Below are positions 25,433 to 34,265 of a stretch of DNA of 64,000 nucleotides, piece by piece. The notes under the pieces were generated by a model. The model was not told where the DNA came from, did not search any database, and saw nothing but the letters and a program-made list of their open reading frames with translations. The DNA is taken from contig NZ_JASCXI010000002.1 in NCBI RefSeq assembly GCF_030271515.1, positions 434,001 to 498,000 of the forward strand, written 5' to 3'. A program made the translations under genes and the position numbers. Source of the DNA: Erythrobacter oryzae (GTDB lineage: Bacteria > Pseudomonadota > Alphaproteobacteria > Sphingomonadales > Sphingomonadaceae). How positions within the stretch are numbered: the stretch's first letter is position 1; every line of letters starts with the position of its first letter.

Positions 25433-26313
25433 TGCTGGCTGCGATCGAGGCGGGGGGCACCAAGTTCGTCCTCGCAGTCGGCCCGTCGCCTGACACCATC
25501 ACCACCCGCCACACCATCCCGACCCGCGATCCGGCGACGACGCTCGCCGAGGCGGCGGCGTGGTTTGCAAGCCAAGGCCCCGTGACCGCGCTGGGGATCG
25601 GCAGCTTCGGACCGGTGGAGCTCGATCCGGCGAGCCCGCAATGGGGCTTCGTCACCACCACCCCCAAGCCCGGCTGGGCAGGCACCGATGTCGCGCGCCA
25701 CTTGGCTCGCGAGCTGGGCGACGTGCCGGTCGGTTTCGACACCGACGTCAACGCCGCCGCGCTCGCCGAGCACCGCGCGCGGGCCAAGAACGGGGGTGGG
25801 GAGGCTGGCGGGAGCCTCGCCTATCTCACCATCGGCACCGGCATCGGCGGCGGGCTGGTGCTGGACGGCAAGCCCGTCCACGGCATCGCCCACCCCGAGA
25901 TCGGCCACATCTACCCGCGCCGCCACCCTAACGATTGCGACTTTGCCGGCGTCTGCCCGCACCACGGCGACTGCCTCGAGGGGCTCGCCGCAGGCCCGGC
26001 GGTGATGGCGCGCTGGGGCGTCTCGCTCTCCGAGCTCCCAGCCGACCACCCGGGCCAAGCGATCATCGCCGACTACATTGCGCAGGCCTGCCACGTGCTG
26101 TTCGCCAGCGTCGCGGTCGAGGAGGTCGTGATCGGCGGCGGGGTTGCACAGACCCCCGGGCTGGTCGACAAGGTCGCCGCGCGCGCCCGCGCGCTCGACG
26201 CAGGCTACCTCCCCGGCGGTGCCCGCCACCGCATCATCGCGCCGCGCCTCGGCACCAACAGCGGCATCACCGGCGCGATGCTGCTCGCCGAACGGGCCGC
26301 TGCCGAGGCTTGA
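25432..26313 (+). CDS. ROK-family fructokinase
   Basis: 293 residues. Phosphorylates fructose to fructose-6-phosphate with ATP. The phosphate-binding start AAIEAGGTKFVLAVG, the GTGIGGGLVLDG motif and the ROK zinc site (HPNDCDFAGVCPHHGDCLEGLA, with one His and three Cys) are visible. Length and motifs fit Zymomonas-type fructokinase. Translational coupling to the GH68 gene supports fructose as substrate. Confidence 0.88.
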   Translation: MLAAIEAGGTKFVLAVGPSPDTITTRHTIPTRDPATTLAEAAAWFASQGPVTALGIGSFGPVELDPASPQWGFVTTTPKPGWAGTDVARHLARELGDVPVGFDTDVNAAALAEHRARAKNGGGEAGGSLAYLTIGTGIGGGLVLDGKPVHGIAHPEIGHIYPRRHPNDCDFAGVCPHHGDCLEGLAAGPAVMARWGVSLSELPADHPGQAIIADYIAQACHVLFASVAVEEVVIGGGVAQTPGLVDKVAARARALDAGYLPGGARHRIIAPRLGTNSGITGAMLLAERAAAEA

Positions 26314-26358
26314 ACCGCCCGCTTTACCTCGCGATAAGGGAGCGAGGGAGAGACACCG

Positions 26359-27270
26359 ATGTTCCGACTGCTTGCCGCGCTCGCCGCGCTGATCGGGTTC
26401 GCCATGCCGCTGGCGGCCGAGGATACCGGACGCCTCATCGAGTATCGCGACGTCGCCGCCGCGGGCCTGCCCGCCCAGCGCCTCTCGATCTGGCTGCCGC
26501 CCGGCTACGACGCCTCGGACGCGCGCTACCCGGTGCTCTACATGCATGACGGGCACAACCTGTTCGACGTGAAGAACAGCAACTTCAACAAGATCTGGGC
26601 CGCGGACACGGCGATGCTGGCGGCGGTCAAGAGCGGCAAGGTCGAGCCGCATATCATCATCGGTATCTGGGCGCCGGGCAATGACCGCTACCGCCAGTAT
26701 CTCCCCCGCAGCGCCTATGACGCCGCGCCGCCCGCGCTGAAGGCGCAGATGGATGCGGCGGGCGGGGGCGAAATCATCTCGGACCGCTACCTCGCGTGGA
26801 TCGCGGGGCCCTTGAAGAGCTGGGTCGACGCCTCCTTCCGCACCCGTCCGGGCCGCGACGATACCGCGATCGTCGGGTCGAGCATGGGCGGGCTTATGAG
26901 CTGCTACGCCTTCCTCGAGAGGCCCGAGGTGTTCGGGCGCGCGGGCTGCGTCTCCTCGCACTGGCCCGCAGTCGATCCGCGCGCGGTGGCGGGGGAGGAC
27001 AGCGGGGTCAGGCAGATGTGGGACGCTTGGTTCGCCGCCCGCCTCGGCCAGCCCGACGGGCGGCGGGTGTGGCTGGACCACGGCACCGCGACGCTCGACC
27101 AGTTCTACGCGCCCTACCAGCAGGTCGTCGACGCGCGCTTCACCAGCGCAGGCTGGCAGAAGGGCCGCGACTGGGAGAGCAAGGTCTACGAAGGCGCCGA
27201 GCATGAGGAGAACGCCTGGGCGGCAAGGTTGCCCGAGGTGTTCGGGTGGTTGTTGGCGAAGCGGCCCTGA
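26359..27270 (+). CDS. Exported alpha/beta-hydrolase, esterase-D-like
   Basis: 303 residues with a signal peptide (MFRLLAALAALIGFAMPLAA). Motifs are the strand YPVLYMHDGHNLF, the nucleophile elbow GSSMGG (catalytic Ser) and a late GAEHEENAW carrying the probable His. This is the putative-esterase family that includes ferric-enterobactin esterases and S-formylglutathione hydrolase relatives. It lies 45 bp after fructokinase and may be in the same transcript; substrate unknown. Confidence 0.8.
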   Translation: MFRLLAALAALIGFAMPLAAEDTGRLIEYRDVAAAGLPAQRLSIWLPPGYDASDARYPVLYMHDGHNLFDVKNSNFNKIWAADTAMLAAVKSGKVEPHIIIGIWAPGNDRYRQYLPRSAYDAAPPALKAQMDAAGGGEIISDRYLAWIAGPLKSWVDASFRTRPGRDDTAIVGSSMGGLMSCYAFLERPEVFGRAGCVSSHWPAVDPRAVAGEDSGVRQMWDAWFAARLGQPDGRRVWLDHGTATLDQFYAPYQQVVDARFTSAGWQKGRDWESKVYEGAEHEENAWAARLPEVFGWLLAKRP

Positions 27271-27445
27271 GTCGCAGCGCGCTGCGGCGCTGTTGGAGAC
27301 ACATGAGACACTGTCCAGGGCAGGAAAAGCCTGTCCCCTCCACCGCCGGTTCGGCACGGCTGGAGAGGGGATGAGGCAGGTCATCCGGGGAGCCTGTCAG
27401 CTTCCCGGCGTGTATGAAAGTTGTTTTGCGGGGGCGCCCTCACGT

Positions 27446-27577
27446 CCCTCCCCGTCCGGCACGGATGGGGAGGTGGCGCGCGCCGCAGGCGCGTGACGAA
27501 GGGGTGAAGCGGCGGAGGATAACCCCTCCGTCACCGCTGCGCGGTGCCACCTCCCCATTCCTGCGGAACGGGGAGGG
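27446..27577. repeat. 132-bp MITE/REP-like element with 32-bp terminal inverted repeats
   Basis: The left end (27446-27477, CCCTCCCCGTCCGGC...) and the reverse complement of the right end (27546-27577) match at nearly every position. Inside, TGACGAAGGGGT and ACCCCTCCGTCA form a further stem, so the whole unit folds on itself. It fills most of the 312-bp gap between the esterase and eda; the remaining 27271-27445 shows nothing recognisable. It may also act as a bidirectional terminator. Confidence 0.65.
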
Positions 27578-27582
27578 ACTGC

Positions 27583-28191
27583 CTACCGCAGCCCGAAAGC
27601 CTCTTTCGCCAGCCGCTCGACCACCGCCTTGTCGGGCGCGCCCTTGGGGGAGACCCAGCTGCCGCCCACGCACAGGACGGGATCGAAGGCGAGCCACTCG
27701 GGCGCGTTCTCGAGGCTGATCCCGCCGGTCGGGCAGAAGCGGCACTGCCCGAAGGGCGCTGCGAGCGCTTTCAGCGCGGGCAGGCCCCCCGCCGCCATCG
27801 CCGGGAAGAACTTGAACCGGTCGAGGCCCAAGTCCAGCCCGCGCATGATGTCGCCCGCATTGGCGATGCCGGGGAGGAAGGGCACCCCCGCCGCAATCGC
27901 CGCCTTCCCGAGGTTTTCGGTGAGGCCGGGGGAGACGATGAACTCGCTTCCCGCCTCCAGCGCCGCGTCCAGCTCGCGCGGGTTGGTGACGGTGCCCGCG
28001 CCGACGATCGCGCCCGGCACCTCTTTCATCGCCCGGATCGCGGGGAGGGCGGCAGGGGTGCGCAAGGTGACTTCGAGCACCCTGAGGCCGCCAGCGACCA
28101 GCGCCTCGGCGAGCGGCACGGCGTGGGCCTCGTCCTCGATCACGATCACCGGGATGACCGGCGCGGTGCGCATGATGGCGTCGATATTCAT
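27583..28191 (-). CDS. eda: KDPG aldolase (2-keto-3-deoxy-6-phosphogluconate aldolase)
   Basis: Splits 2-keto-3-deoxy-6-phosphogluconate into pyruvate and glyceraldehyde-3-phosphate. 202 residues, class I aldolase. [12 protein letters not shown] carries the conserved catalytic Glu, and FKFFPA carries the Schiff-base Lys. ATG 28191 is preceded by GGAGGA and overlaps the edd stop by one base, so it is the last gene of zwf-edd-eda. Confidence 0.95.
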   Translation of the reverse strand: MNIDAIMRTAPVIPVIVIEDEAHAVPLAEALVAGGLRVLEVTLRTPAALPAIRAMKEVPGAIVGAGTVTNPRELDAALEAGSEFIVSPGLTENLGKAAIAAGVPFLPGIANAGDIMRGLDLGLDRFKFFPAMAAGGLPALKALAAPFGQCRFCPTGGISLENAPEWLAFDPVLCVGGSWVSPKGAPDKAVVERLAKEAFGLR

Positions 28192-30008
28192 CACATTCCT
28201 CCGGTGGCGAGCATCGCGCTCGCGCCTTGTTCCGCCCCGTCGGCAAAGCGGCGCAGCATCCCGAACAGCTCGCGGCCCACGCCCTGTTCGTCGCGCGGAT
28301 CGGGTGCGGGGTCGCGGCTCGCGGGATCGGCGGTGGTCGAAAGCTCGCCGGTGACGGCGCAGACGCGCACGACGTCGCCGTCGCGCAGGCGGGCGAGCGG
28401 GCCGCCGCCCAAGGCTTCGGGGGTGCAGTGGATCGCCGCAGGCACCTTGCCGCTCGCGCCCGACATGCGGCCATCGGTGACCAGCGCGACCTTGTGCCCG
28501 CGATCCTGCAACACGCCCAAGGGCGGGGTGAGCTTGTGCAGCTCCGGCATCCCGTTGGCGCGCGGGCCCTGGAAGCGCACCACGACCACGACATCGCGGT
28601 CGAGCTCGCCTGCCTTGAAGGCGGCAGCGACCGCCGCCTGATCCTCGAACACGCGGCACGGCGCTTCCACCGTCCAGCGGCTTTCATCGACCGCGGAAGT
28701 CTTGAAGCAGGCGCGGCCGAGATTGCCCTCGAGCAGCCGCATCCCGCCATCGGGCTTGAACGGCGTCGCGACCGGGCGGAGCATGGTGTCGTCGCCGCTC
28801 GGGCCGACCTCGCGCCACACCAGATCATCGCCGTCCAGCCCCGGCTCCTTGGCGTAGTCGGCAAAGCCGCCCTGCGCCACGGTCAGGATGTCGCCATGCG
28901 CGAGGCCCGCTTCGAGCAGCTCGCCGATCACGAAGCCCATGCCACCCGCATTGTTGAAATGGTTCACGTCGCCCGCGCCGTTGGGATAGACCTGCGCGAT
29001 CAGCGGGACGGCGCTGGAGAGGTCCGAAAGGTCGTTCCAGTCGAAGATCACCCCCGCCGCGCGCGCCATGGCGGGCAGGTGGATCGCGTGGTTGGTCGAG
29101 CCGCCGGTCGCGAGCAGGCCCACCGCCGCGTTGACGATCGCCTTCTCGTCGACGACGAGGCCGAGCGGGCGGTAGTCGCCCGTCTTCCGGCCGATCTCCG
29201 CCACCCGGTGCACCGCCGCGCGGTCCAGCGCCTGCCGCAGCTTGGTGCCGGGGTTGATAAAGGCGGAATTGGGGACGTGGAGGCCCATCATCTCCATCAT
29301 CATCTGGTTGGAATTGGCGGTGCCGAAGAAGGTGCAGGTGCCCTGCGAGTGGTAGCTGCCCATCTCGCTCGCCAGCAGCTCGGCGCGGGTCGCCTTGCCT
29401 TCGGCATAGAGCTGGCGGACGCGCTGCTTTTCCTTGTTGGCAATGCCGGTCGGCATCGGCCCGCCGGGGACGAAGATCATTGGCAGGTGGCCGAAGCGCA
29501 GCGCGCCCATCAAGAGGCCGGGGACGATCTTGTCGCAGATGCCCAGCAGCAGCGCGCCATCGAACATCGCGTGGGAGAGCGCGACCGCGGTCGAAAGGGC
29601 AATGACGTCGCGGCTGAAGAGCGACAGCTCCATCCCCGTCTCGCCCTGCGTCACCCCGTCGCACATCGCGGGCACGCCGCCTGCGACCTGCGCGGTGGCG
29701 CCGATCTCGCGCGCGTAGATCTTGAGCCGCTCGGGATAGCGGTAATAGGGCGCGTGGGCGCTGAGCATGTCGTTATAGGCGGAGACGATGCCGATATTCG
29801 CGCCGCGCCCGGCGACCAGCGCCGCCTTGTCCTCCTCCATCCCGGCATAGGCATGGGCGAGGTTCGAGCACGAGACGGCGTTGCGCTCGCCCATGTTGTC
29901 GCCCTCGCGGCGGATGAGGTCGAGATAGGCGCTGCGGGTCGGCTTCGATCGCTCGATGACGCGCTGCGTCACCTTGTGAAGAACGTCATTCATGCCCGGA
30001 TTACTCAT
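28191..30008 (-). CDS. edd: 6-phosphogluconate dehydratase
   Basis: Entner-Doudoroff dehydration of 6-phosphogluconate to KDPG. 605 residues, of IlvD/Edd-family length. The iron-sulfur cysteines are visible in [11 protein letters not shown] and [13 protein letters not shown], and the C-terminal [12 protein letters not shown] is conserved. The start at 30008 overlaps zwf by 8 bp and has GGAG upstream; ATG 29993 is an alternative. Confidence 0.95.
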   Translation of the reverse strand: MSNPGMNDVLHKVTQRVIERSKPTRSAYLDLIRREGDNMGERNAVSCSNLAHAYAGMEEDKAALVAGRGANIGIVSAYNDMLSAHAPYYRYPERLKIYAREIGATAQVAGGVPAMCDGVTQGETGMELSLFSRDVIALSTAVALSHAMFDGALLLGICDKIVPGLLMGALRFGHLPMIFVPGGPMPTGIANKEKQRVRQLYAEGKATRAELLASEMGSYHSQGTCTFFGTANSNQMMMEMMGLHVPNSAFINPGTKLRQALDRAAVHRVAEIGRKTGDYRPLGLVVDEKAIVNAAVGLLATGGSTNHAIHLPAMARAAGVIFDWNDLSDLSSAVPLIAQVYPNGAGDVNHFNNAGGMGFVIGELLEAGLAHGDILTVAQGGFADYAKEPGLDGDDLVWREVGPSGDDTMLRPVATPFKPDGGMRLLEGNLGRACFKTSAVDESRWTVEAPCRVFEDQAAVAAAFKAGELDRDVVVVVRFQGPRANGMPELHKLTPPLGVLQDRGHKVALVTDGRMSGASGKVPAAIHCTPEALGGGPLARLRDGDVVRVCAVTGELSTTADPASRDPAPDPRDEQGVGRELFGMLRRFADGAEQGASAMLATGGM

Positions 30009-31440
30009 GCCAAGTCACTCCGTCGCGTTCGGCCAGCGCGATGGCCGCGCTCGGGCCCCAGCTGCCGGCGGTGTAGGTCTTGGGGGTGAGGCCGTCCGCC
30101 GCCCATCCGGCGCGGATCGCATCGACCCATTCCCACTGCGCCTCGACCTCGTCACGGCGCACGAACAGGGTCTGGTCGCCCTCGACCAGATCGAGCAGCA
30201 GGCGTTCATAGGCGATGCGCCGCACCGCGCCGCTGAAGGCGTCGGGCATGGCGATGTTGAGCGGCACCGAGCGCAGGCGGATGCCCTCGCGGTCGAGCCC
30301 CGGCACCTTCGCCATCAGCGAGAGGGTGATGTTCTCCTCGGGCTGGATGCCGATGACGAGCCGGTTGGGCTGCATCGTCGCGCCCTTTCCGGCGAAGATC
30401 GAGTGGGGCACGCAGCGGAACTGGATCACGATCTCGGTCACGCGCTTGGGCATGCGCTTGCCGGTGCGCAGGTAGAAGGGCACGCCCTTCCAGCGCCAGT
30501 TGTCGACATGGGCCTTGATCGCGACGAAGGTTTCGGTGTCGCTCTCCTTGCCCAGCTCCTCGTCATAGCCCGGCACCGCCTGCCCGCCGATCGCCCCGGC
30601 GCGGTATTGCCCGGTGACCGTCTCGTTCGAGGCGACGCCGCGCAGCGCGCGCAGCACCTTGACCTTCTCGTCGCGCACCGCGGTGGCGTCGAAGTGGGCG
30701 GGGGGCTCCATCGCGACCAGCGCGAGCAGCTGGAGCATGTGGTTCTGCACCATGTCGCGGATCGCGCCGGCATCGTCGTAGAAGGCAACGCGGCCCTCGA
30801 GCCCGACGGTCTCGGCCACCGTGATCTGCACATGGTCGATGTGCGCGGCGTTCCACAGCGGCTCGAACATGATGTTGGCAAAGCGCAGCGCGAGCAGGTT
30901 CTGCACCGTCTCCTTGCCGAGATAGTGGTCGATGCGGAAGATGCGGCTTTCGGGAAAGGCGCCGGCGACCGCATCGTTGATCTCGCGACTGGTGGCAAGG
31001 TCGGTGCCGAGCGGCTTTTCGAGGCACATCCGCACGGTCTCGCCCGTCAGCCCCGCCGATTGCAGGCCCTTGATGGTGGGGCCGAACAGGCTCGGCGCGG
31101 TCGAGAGGAAGATCGCGAGGCCGCGCTCGGGCGTGCCGACCTTCTCGGCGAGATCGGCATAGCCTTCGAGGGTGGTCGCATCGAGGGTCTGGTAGGCGAG
31201 GCGGTTCAGGAACCCCGCCATGCTGCCGCGGCGTTCGGCGGGAAGGTATTTCTCGAGCGCGGCGCGGGCGAAGTTGCGGTATTCGCTGTCCGACATGGCG
31301 CTGCGGGCGGTGCCGATGATCTTCAGATCGGGCGCGAGCAGCCCGTCGGCGTCGAGCGCGAACAGGCTCGGCAGCAGCATGCGCTGCGCAAGGTCGCCGG
31401 TGGCTCCGAACAGCAGCAGGCGGTCAGCGGTGAAGCTCAT
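30001..31440 (-). CDS. zwf: Glucose-6-phosphate 1-dehydrogenase
   Basis: NAD(P)-dependent oxidation of glucose-6-phosphate to 6-phosphogluconolactone. 479 residues. The nucleotide site is [19 protein letters not shown] and the active site is [15 protein letters not shown] with its Lys and His. First gene of zwf-edd-eda. The upstream motif at 31507-31525 is shared with glk. No 6-phosphogluconolactonase gene is seen in the cluster. Confidence 0.95.
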   Translation of the reverse strand: MSFTADRLLLFGATGDLAQRMLLPSLFALDADGLLAPDLKIIGTARSAMSDSEYRNFARAALEKYLPAERRGSMAGFLNRLAYQTLDATTLEGYADLAEKVGTPERGLAIFLSTAPSLFGPTIKGLQSAGLTGETVRMCLEKPLGTDLATSREINDAVAGAFPESRIFRIDHYLGKETVQNLLALRFANIMFEPLWNAAHIDHVQITVAETVGLEGRVAFYDDAGAIRDMVQNHMLQLLALVAMEPPAHFDATAVRDEKVKVLRALRGVASNETVTGQYRAGAIGGQAVPGYDEELGKESDTETFVAIKAHVDNWRWKGVPFYLRTGKRMPKRVTEIVIQFRCVPHSIFAGKGATMQPNRLVIGIQPEENITLSLMAKVPGLDREGIRLRSVPLNIAMPDAFSGAVRRIAYERLLLDLVEGDQTLFVRRDEVEAQWEWVDAIRAGWAADGLTPKTYTAGSWGPSAAIALAERDGVTWHE

Positions 31441-31506
31441 GGCGGTCGGGGCCCCTTCTTGCGTCGCGCCCTACCTAGGCGCGTGGGGCTCCGACCGCCA
31501 GTGGGC

Positions 31507-31525
31507 GCATACTTATTCAAATATG
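31507..31525 (-). promoter_or_regulatory. Shared motif upstream of zwf
   Basis: On the minus strand CATATTTGAATAAGTATGC, an imperfect palindrome (CATA-TT...AA-TATG). It matches 17 of 19 bases of the motif before glk (38085-38103) and stands 66 bp from the zwf ATG, against 70 bp for glk. It overlaps the stop codon of the upstream permease gene. A common promoter or operator for Entner-Doudoroff genes is likely; the regulator is not known. Confidence 0.5.
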
Positions 31526-32835
31526 CCGGCAACTCCGGAGGTATCCGGGCCGACCGCCGGCTTCCTCGCAAACACCCCGAAGCCCGCGATGATCGCGTAG
31601 CACGCCGCAGGCAGCACCAGCGCGAAGGCGAGGCTCGTCGCATCGGCCAGCGCGCCGTACATCGGCGGGATGATCGCGCCGCCCGCGATGGCGACGTTGA
31701 TGATCCCCGATCCGTCCGCCGCCCTCGGCCCCAGCTTCTCGCAGGCGAGGCTGAAGATCGTCGGGAACATGATCGCGTTCATCAGGCCCACCGCCAGCAG
31801 GCTGTAGCCCGCCACCGTGCCGCTGGTGTTGGCCGCAATCGCGATCAGCGTGATCGCACCCCCTGCCACCGCCGCCAGCGTCAGGCCCGGGCTGACGAAG
31901 CGCAGCACCGCCGAGCCGATGAAGCGCCCCACCAGCGCGCCGCCCCAATAGAGCGAGATCAGCTTGCCCGCGTCCTGCTCGGCAAGGCCCAGCACGTGCG
32001 ACTGCATCAGGAAGCTGACGATGAAGCTGCCGATCGCCACTTCCGCGCCGACATAGAGGAAGATGCAGGCCGCCCCGTAGCCGAAGCGCGGGCGCTTCAG
32101 CAGGGCAAGGCCGTCGGCAAGGCTGGTCTGCTCGTGCTTCTCGCCGCCCAGCCGGTCGCGGAACAGCCACACCACGCCTGCGACCACCGCGAGCGCCGCG
32201 GCAAGGCCGAGATAGCCGTTGACGATCGCCTGGCTCTCGGCGGTGCGATAGGCGGCCAGTTCCTCGCCCGAAAGCTGCGCGGCGCTGACGCCGGCAAGGC
32301 TGCCGAGGATCAGGATCGCGCCCACATAGGGGAAGATCGTCGTCCCCAGCGAATTGAAGGCTTGGGCAAAGGTCAGGCGGCTGGAGGTGGTCCGCTCGGG
32401 CCCCAGCAGGCTGATCAGCGGGTTTGCCACGATCTGCACCAGCACCACGCCGGTCGCGAGGACGAAATAGGCGAACAGGAACATCGGGAAGAGCGCGGTC
32501 TGGCTCGCCGGGATGAACATCAGGCAACCCGCCATCATCGTCACCAGCCCCGCCACTGCGCCGCGCATGTAGCCCAGCCGCTTGACCAGCCGCGCGCCGG
32601 GGATGCCGACGACCGCATAGGCGATGAAGAACCAGAACTGCACCAGGCTCGCCTCGAAGAAGTTCAATGTGAACAACTCCTTGAGCTTGGGGATGATGAC
32701 ATCGTTCAGCGAGGTGATCCCGCCGAAGATGAAGAACAGCGCGAAGACGAAGTAGTTCAATCCCGGCGCGTCGACCTGCGGCGTGTCGCTTGCGCCCATC
32801 CCAGCGGCCGATGCCGCACCCGGTGCCATTGCCAT
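31513..32835 (-). CDS. gluP: GluP/FucP-family sugar:proton symporter (MFS)
   Basis: 440 residues with about 12 membrane segments. FALFFIFGGITSLNDVIIPKLKELFTL and QFWFFIAYAVVGIPGARLVKRLGY are characteristic of the FHS family that takes up glucose, galactose or fucose. Its end lies 72 bp before zwf on the same strand, and the divergent LacI gene with an operator between suggests sugar-specific induction. Glucose is the likely substrate given zwf-edd-eda and glk. Confidence 0.85.
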   Translation of the reverse strand: MAMAPGAASAAGMGASDTPQVDAPGLNYFVFALFFIFGGITSLNDVIIPKLKELFTLNFFEASLVQFWFFIAYAVVGIPGARLVKRLGYMRGAVAGLVTMMAGCLMFIPASQTALFPMFLFAYFVLATGVVLVQIVANPLISLLGPERTTSSRLTFAQAFNSLGTTIFPYVGAILILGSLAGVSAAQLSGEELAAYRTAESQAIVNGYLGLAAALAVVAGVVWLFRDRLGGEKHEQTSLADGLALLKRPRFGYGAACIFLYVGAEVAIGSFIVSFLMQSHVLGLAEQDAGKLISLYWGGALVGRFIGSAVLRFVSPGLTLAAVAGGAITLIAIAANTSGTVAGYSLLAVGLMNAIMFPTIFSLACEKLGPRAADGSGIINVAIAGGAIIPPMYGALADATSLAFALVLPAACYAIIAGFGVFARKPAVGPDTSGVAGIFE

Positions 32836-32879
32836 TTGCCGATCCCTCTCCCCGCGCGCGGTTGCTCCGCCCGCCTACT

Positions 32880-32895
32880 TTGCGAACGTTCACAA
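32880..32895. promoter_or_regulatory. LacI-type operator between gluP and its regulator
   Basis: TTGCGAACGTTCACAA is a 16-bp palindrome with one mismatched pair and a central CG. It lies 44 bp before the gluP start and 118 bp before the lacI start, where it could control both. Confidence 0.65.
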
Positions 32896-33013
32896 TTCGC
32901 GCATTCGTGTCAACCTGCAAGAAGCGGGCGGCGATTTCCAGTGCGTATACCAATGCAGCCCAAAGAACGCTGGCGCTTGCGCGGGGATAAGCTTGCGCCC
33001 TAGAGTGGCACGT

Positions 33014-34033
33014 ATGAACGGGGGACCCAAGAGACGGCCGACATCCTTCGATGTGGCGGAACGGGCGGGCGTGAGCCAGCCGACCGTCAGCCGTGCGCTC
33101 TCGGGCAGCCCCGCGATCGCCGAGGCCACCCGCCGCAAGGTGATCGAGGCGGCCGAAGCACTGGGCTACTTCGTCGACGAGCGTGCTGCGCGGCTGCGGC
33201 GCGGCTCCACCGGCACGCTCGCCGTCGTGGTGATCTGCCGCGAGGGCGACAGCGCCTCGAGCATCAACCCCTTCGCCTATGCCCTGCTGGGGAGCGTGTG
33301 CGTCGCGGCGTCGGAAAAGGGCTTCGAGACGCTGGTGAGCTTCCAGGCCCGCCCGGGGGACTTCTTCGGCCACTACCAGGAACAGGGCCGCGCCGATGGC
33401 CTCGTGGTGATCGGCACCACCACCAATGCCGCCGCATGGGAGCATTTCCGCGGGATCGAGGGGGAGGCGCGGCGGGTCGCCTATTGGGGCTCGCCCTTCG
33501 ACGAATTGGACTGGGTGCGCTCGGACAACCGCGCGGCCGGGCGGCTGGCGGTCGAGCATCTGCTGGCGCAGGGCTACAAGCGCCCGTGCTTCCTCGGCGC
33601 GCTGAACACGCCGCAGGTGCAGTTCACCGAACGCTACGAGGGCTATGCCGAAGCGATGCGCGCGGCGGGCCTGGAGCCGTGCCTCGCCCCCACGGTCAAC
33701 GCCGCCACCCGCGAGGAGGAAGGCCGCCGCGCCGCGCGCCGGTTGATCGAGCGGGGGGAGGGGGTCGATGCCGTCTTCGCTGCCTGCGACGCGATGGCGC
33801 TGGGCGCGCTCGAGGCCTTCGCCGCCGCCGACATCGCGGTGCCGGATCAGGTGGGGGTGATGGGCTTCGACGATCTGGTCGCAGGCCGCTTTAGCCGCCC
33901 CCCGCTGACGACCATCGCCCCCGATCCTGCCGAGGCCGGTGCCGCGCTGGTCGAGGCAGTGCTCGACGATGGCGAGGCAGCCCGCCGCCGCGTGCCGGTC
34001 AAGCTGATCGCGCGGGGGAGTACCGCGCGCTGA
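33014..34033 (+). CDS. LacI-family regulator divergent from gluP
   Basis: 339 residues. HTH TSFDVAERAGVSQPTVSRALSGSPAI with hinge DERAARLRRGSTG, then a sensor domain ending GVMGFDDLVAGRFSRPPLTTIAPD. The sequence between the ATG at 33014 and the HTH is short and basic. The likely target is the operator at 32880-32895. The effector, probably a sugar or phosphorylated intermediate, is unknown. Confidence 0.87.
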   Translation: MNGGPKRRPTSFDVAERAGVSQPTVSRALSGSPAIAEATRRKVIEAAEALGYFVDERAARLRRGSTGTLAVVVICREGDSASSINPFAYALLGSVCVAASEKGFETLVSFQARPGDFFGHYQEQGRADGLVVIGTTTNAAAWEHFRGIEGEARRVAYWGSPFDELDWVRSDNRAAGRLAVEHLLAQGYKRPCFLGALNTPQVQFTERYEGYAEAMRAAGLEPCLAPTVNAATREEEGRRAARRLIERGEGVDAVFAACDAMALGALEAFAAADIAVPDQVGVMGFDDLVAGRFSRPPLTTIAPDPAEAGAALVEAVLDDGEAARRRVPVKLIARGSTAR

Positions 34034-34034
34034 T

Positions 34035-34264
34035 CCTCCCCTTCAGGGGAGGGGGACCATGCGCAGCATGGTGGAGGGGCGTCTTTGTGTTCCGCACGCC
34101 ATCCGGCGTGCGAAGTCCTCGCTCATGCGGCCTGAAGGCCGCGTCGCTGCGGGCGGCCGTTCGGCCTTGCGGTCGCTACGCGACCGATCAGTCCTTCTCA
34201 TGATTGGAGGGTGCCCCTCCACCCCGACCCTGCGGGTCGCGGTCCCCCTCACCCAAGGGGGAGG
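34035..34264. repeat. Dispersed intergenic repeat of stem-loops
   Basis: Starts with the perfect hairpin CCTCCCC-TTCA-GGGGAGG (34035-34052). Then comes ACCATGC-GCA-GCATGGT, several short G/C-rich stems, and CCCCCTCACCCAAGGGGGAGG at the far end. No coding frame of interest. It resembles the palindromic repeats common between genes in sphingomonads and related genomes. Partial relatives in the window are at 27446-27577 and near 38112-38160. Confidence 0.55.
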
Positions 34265-34265
34265 A

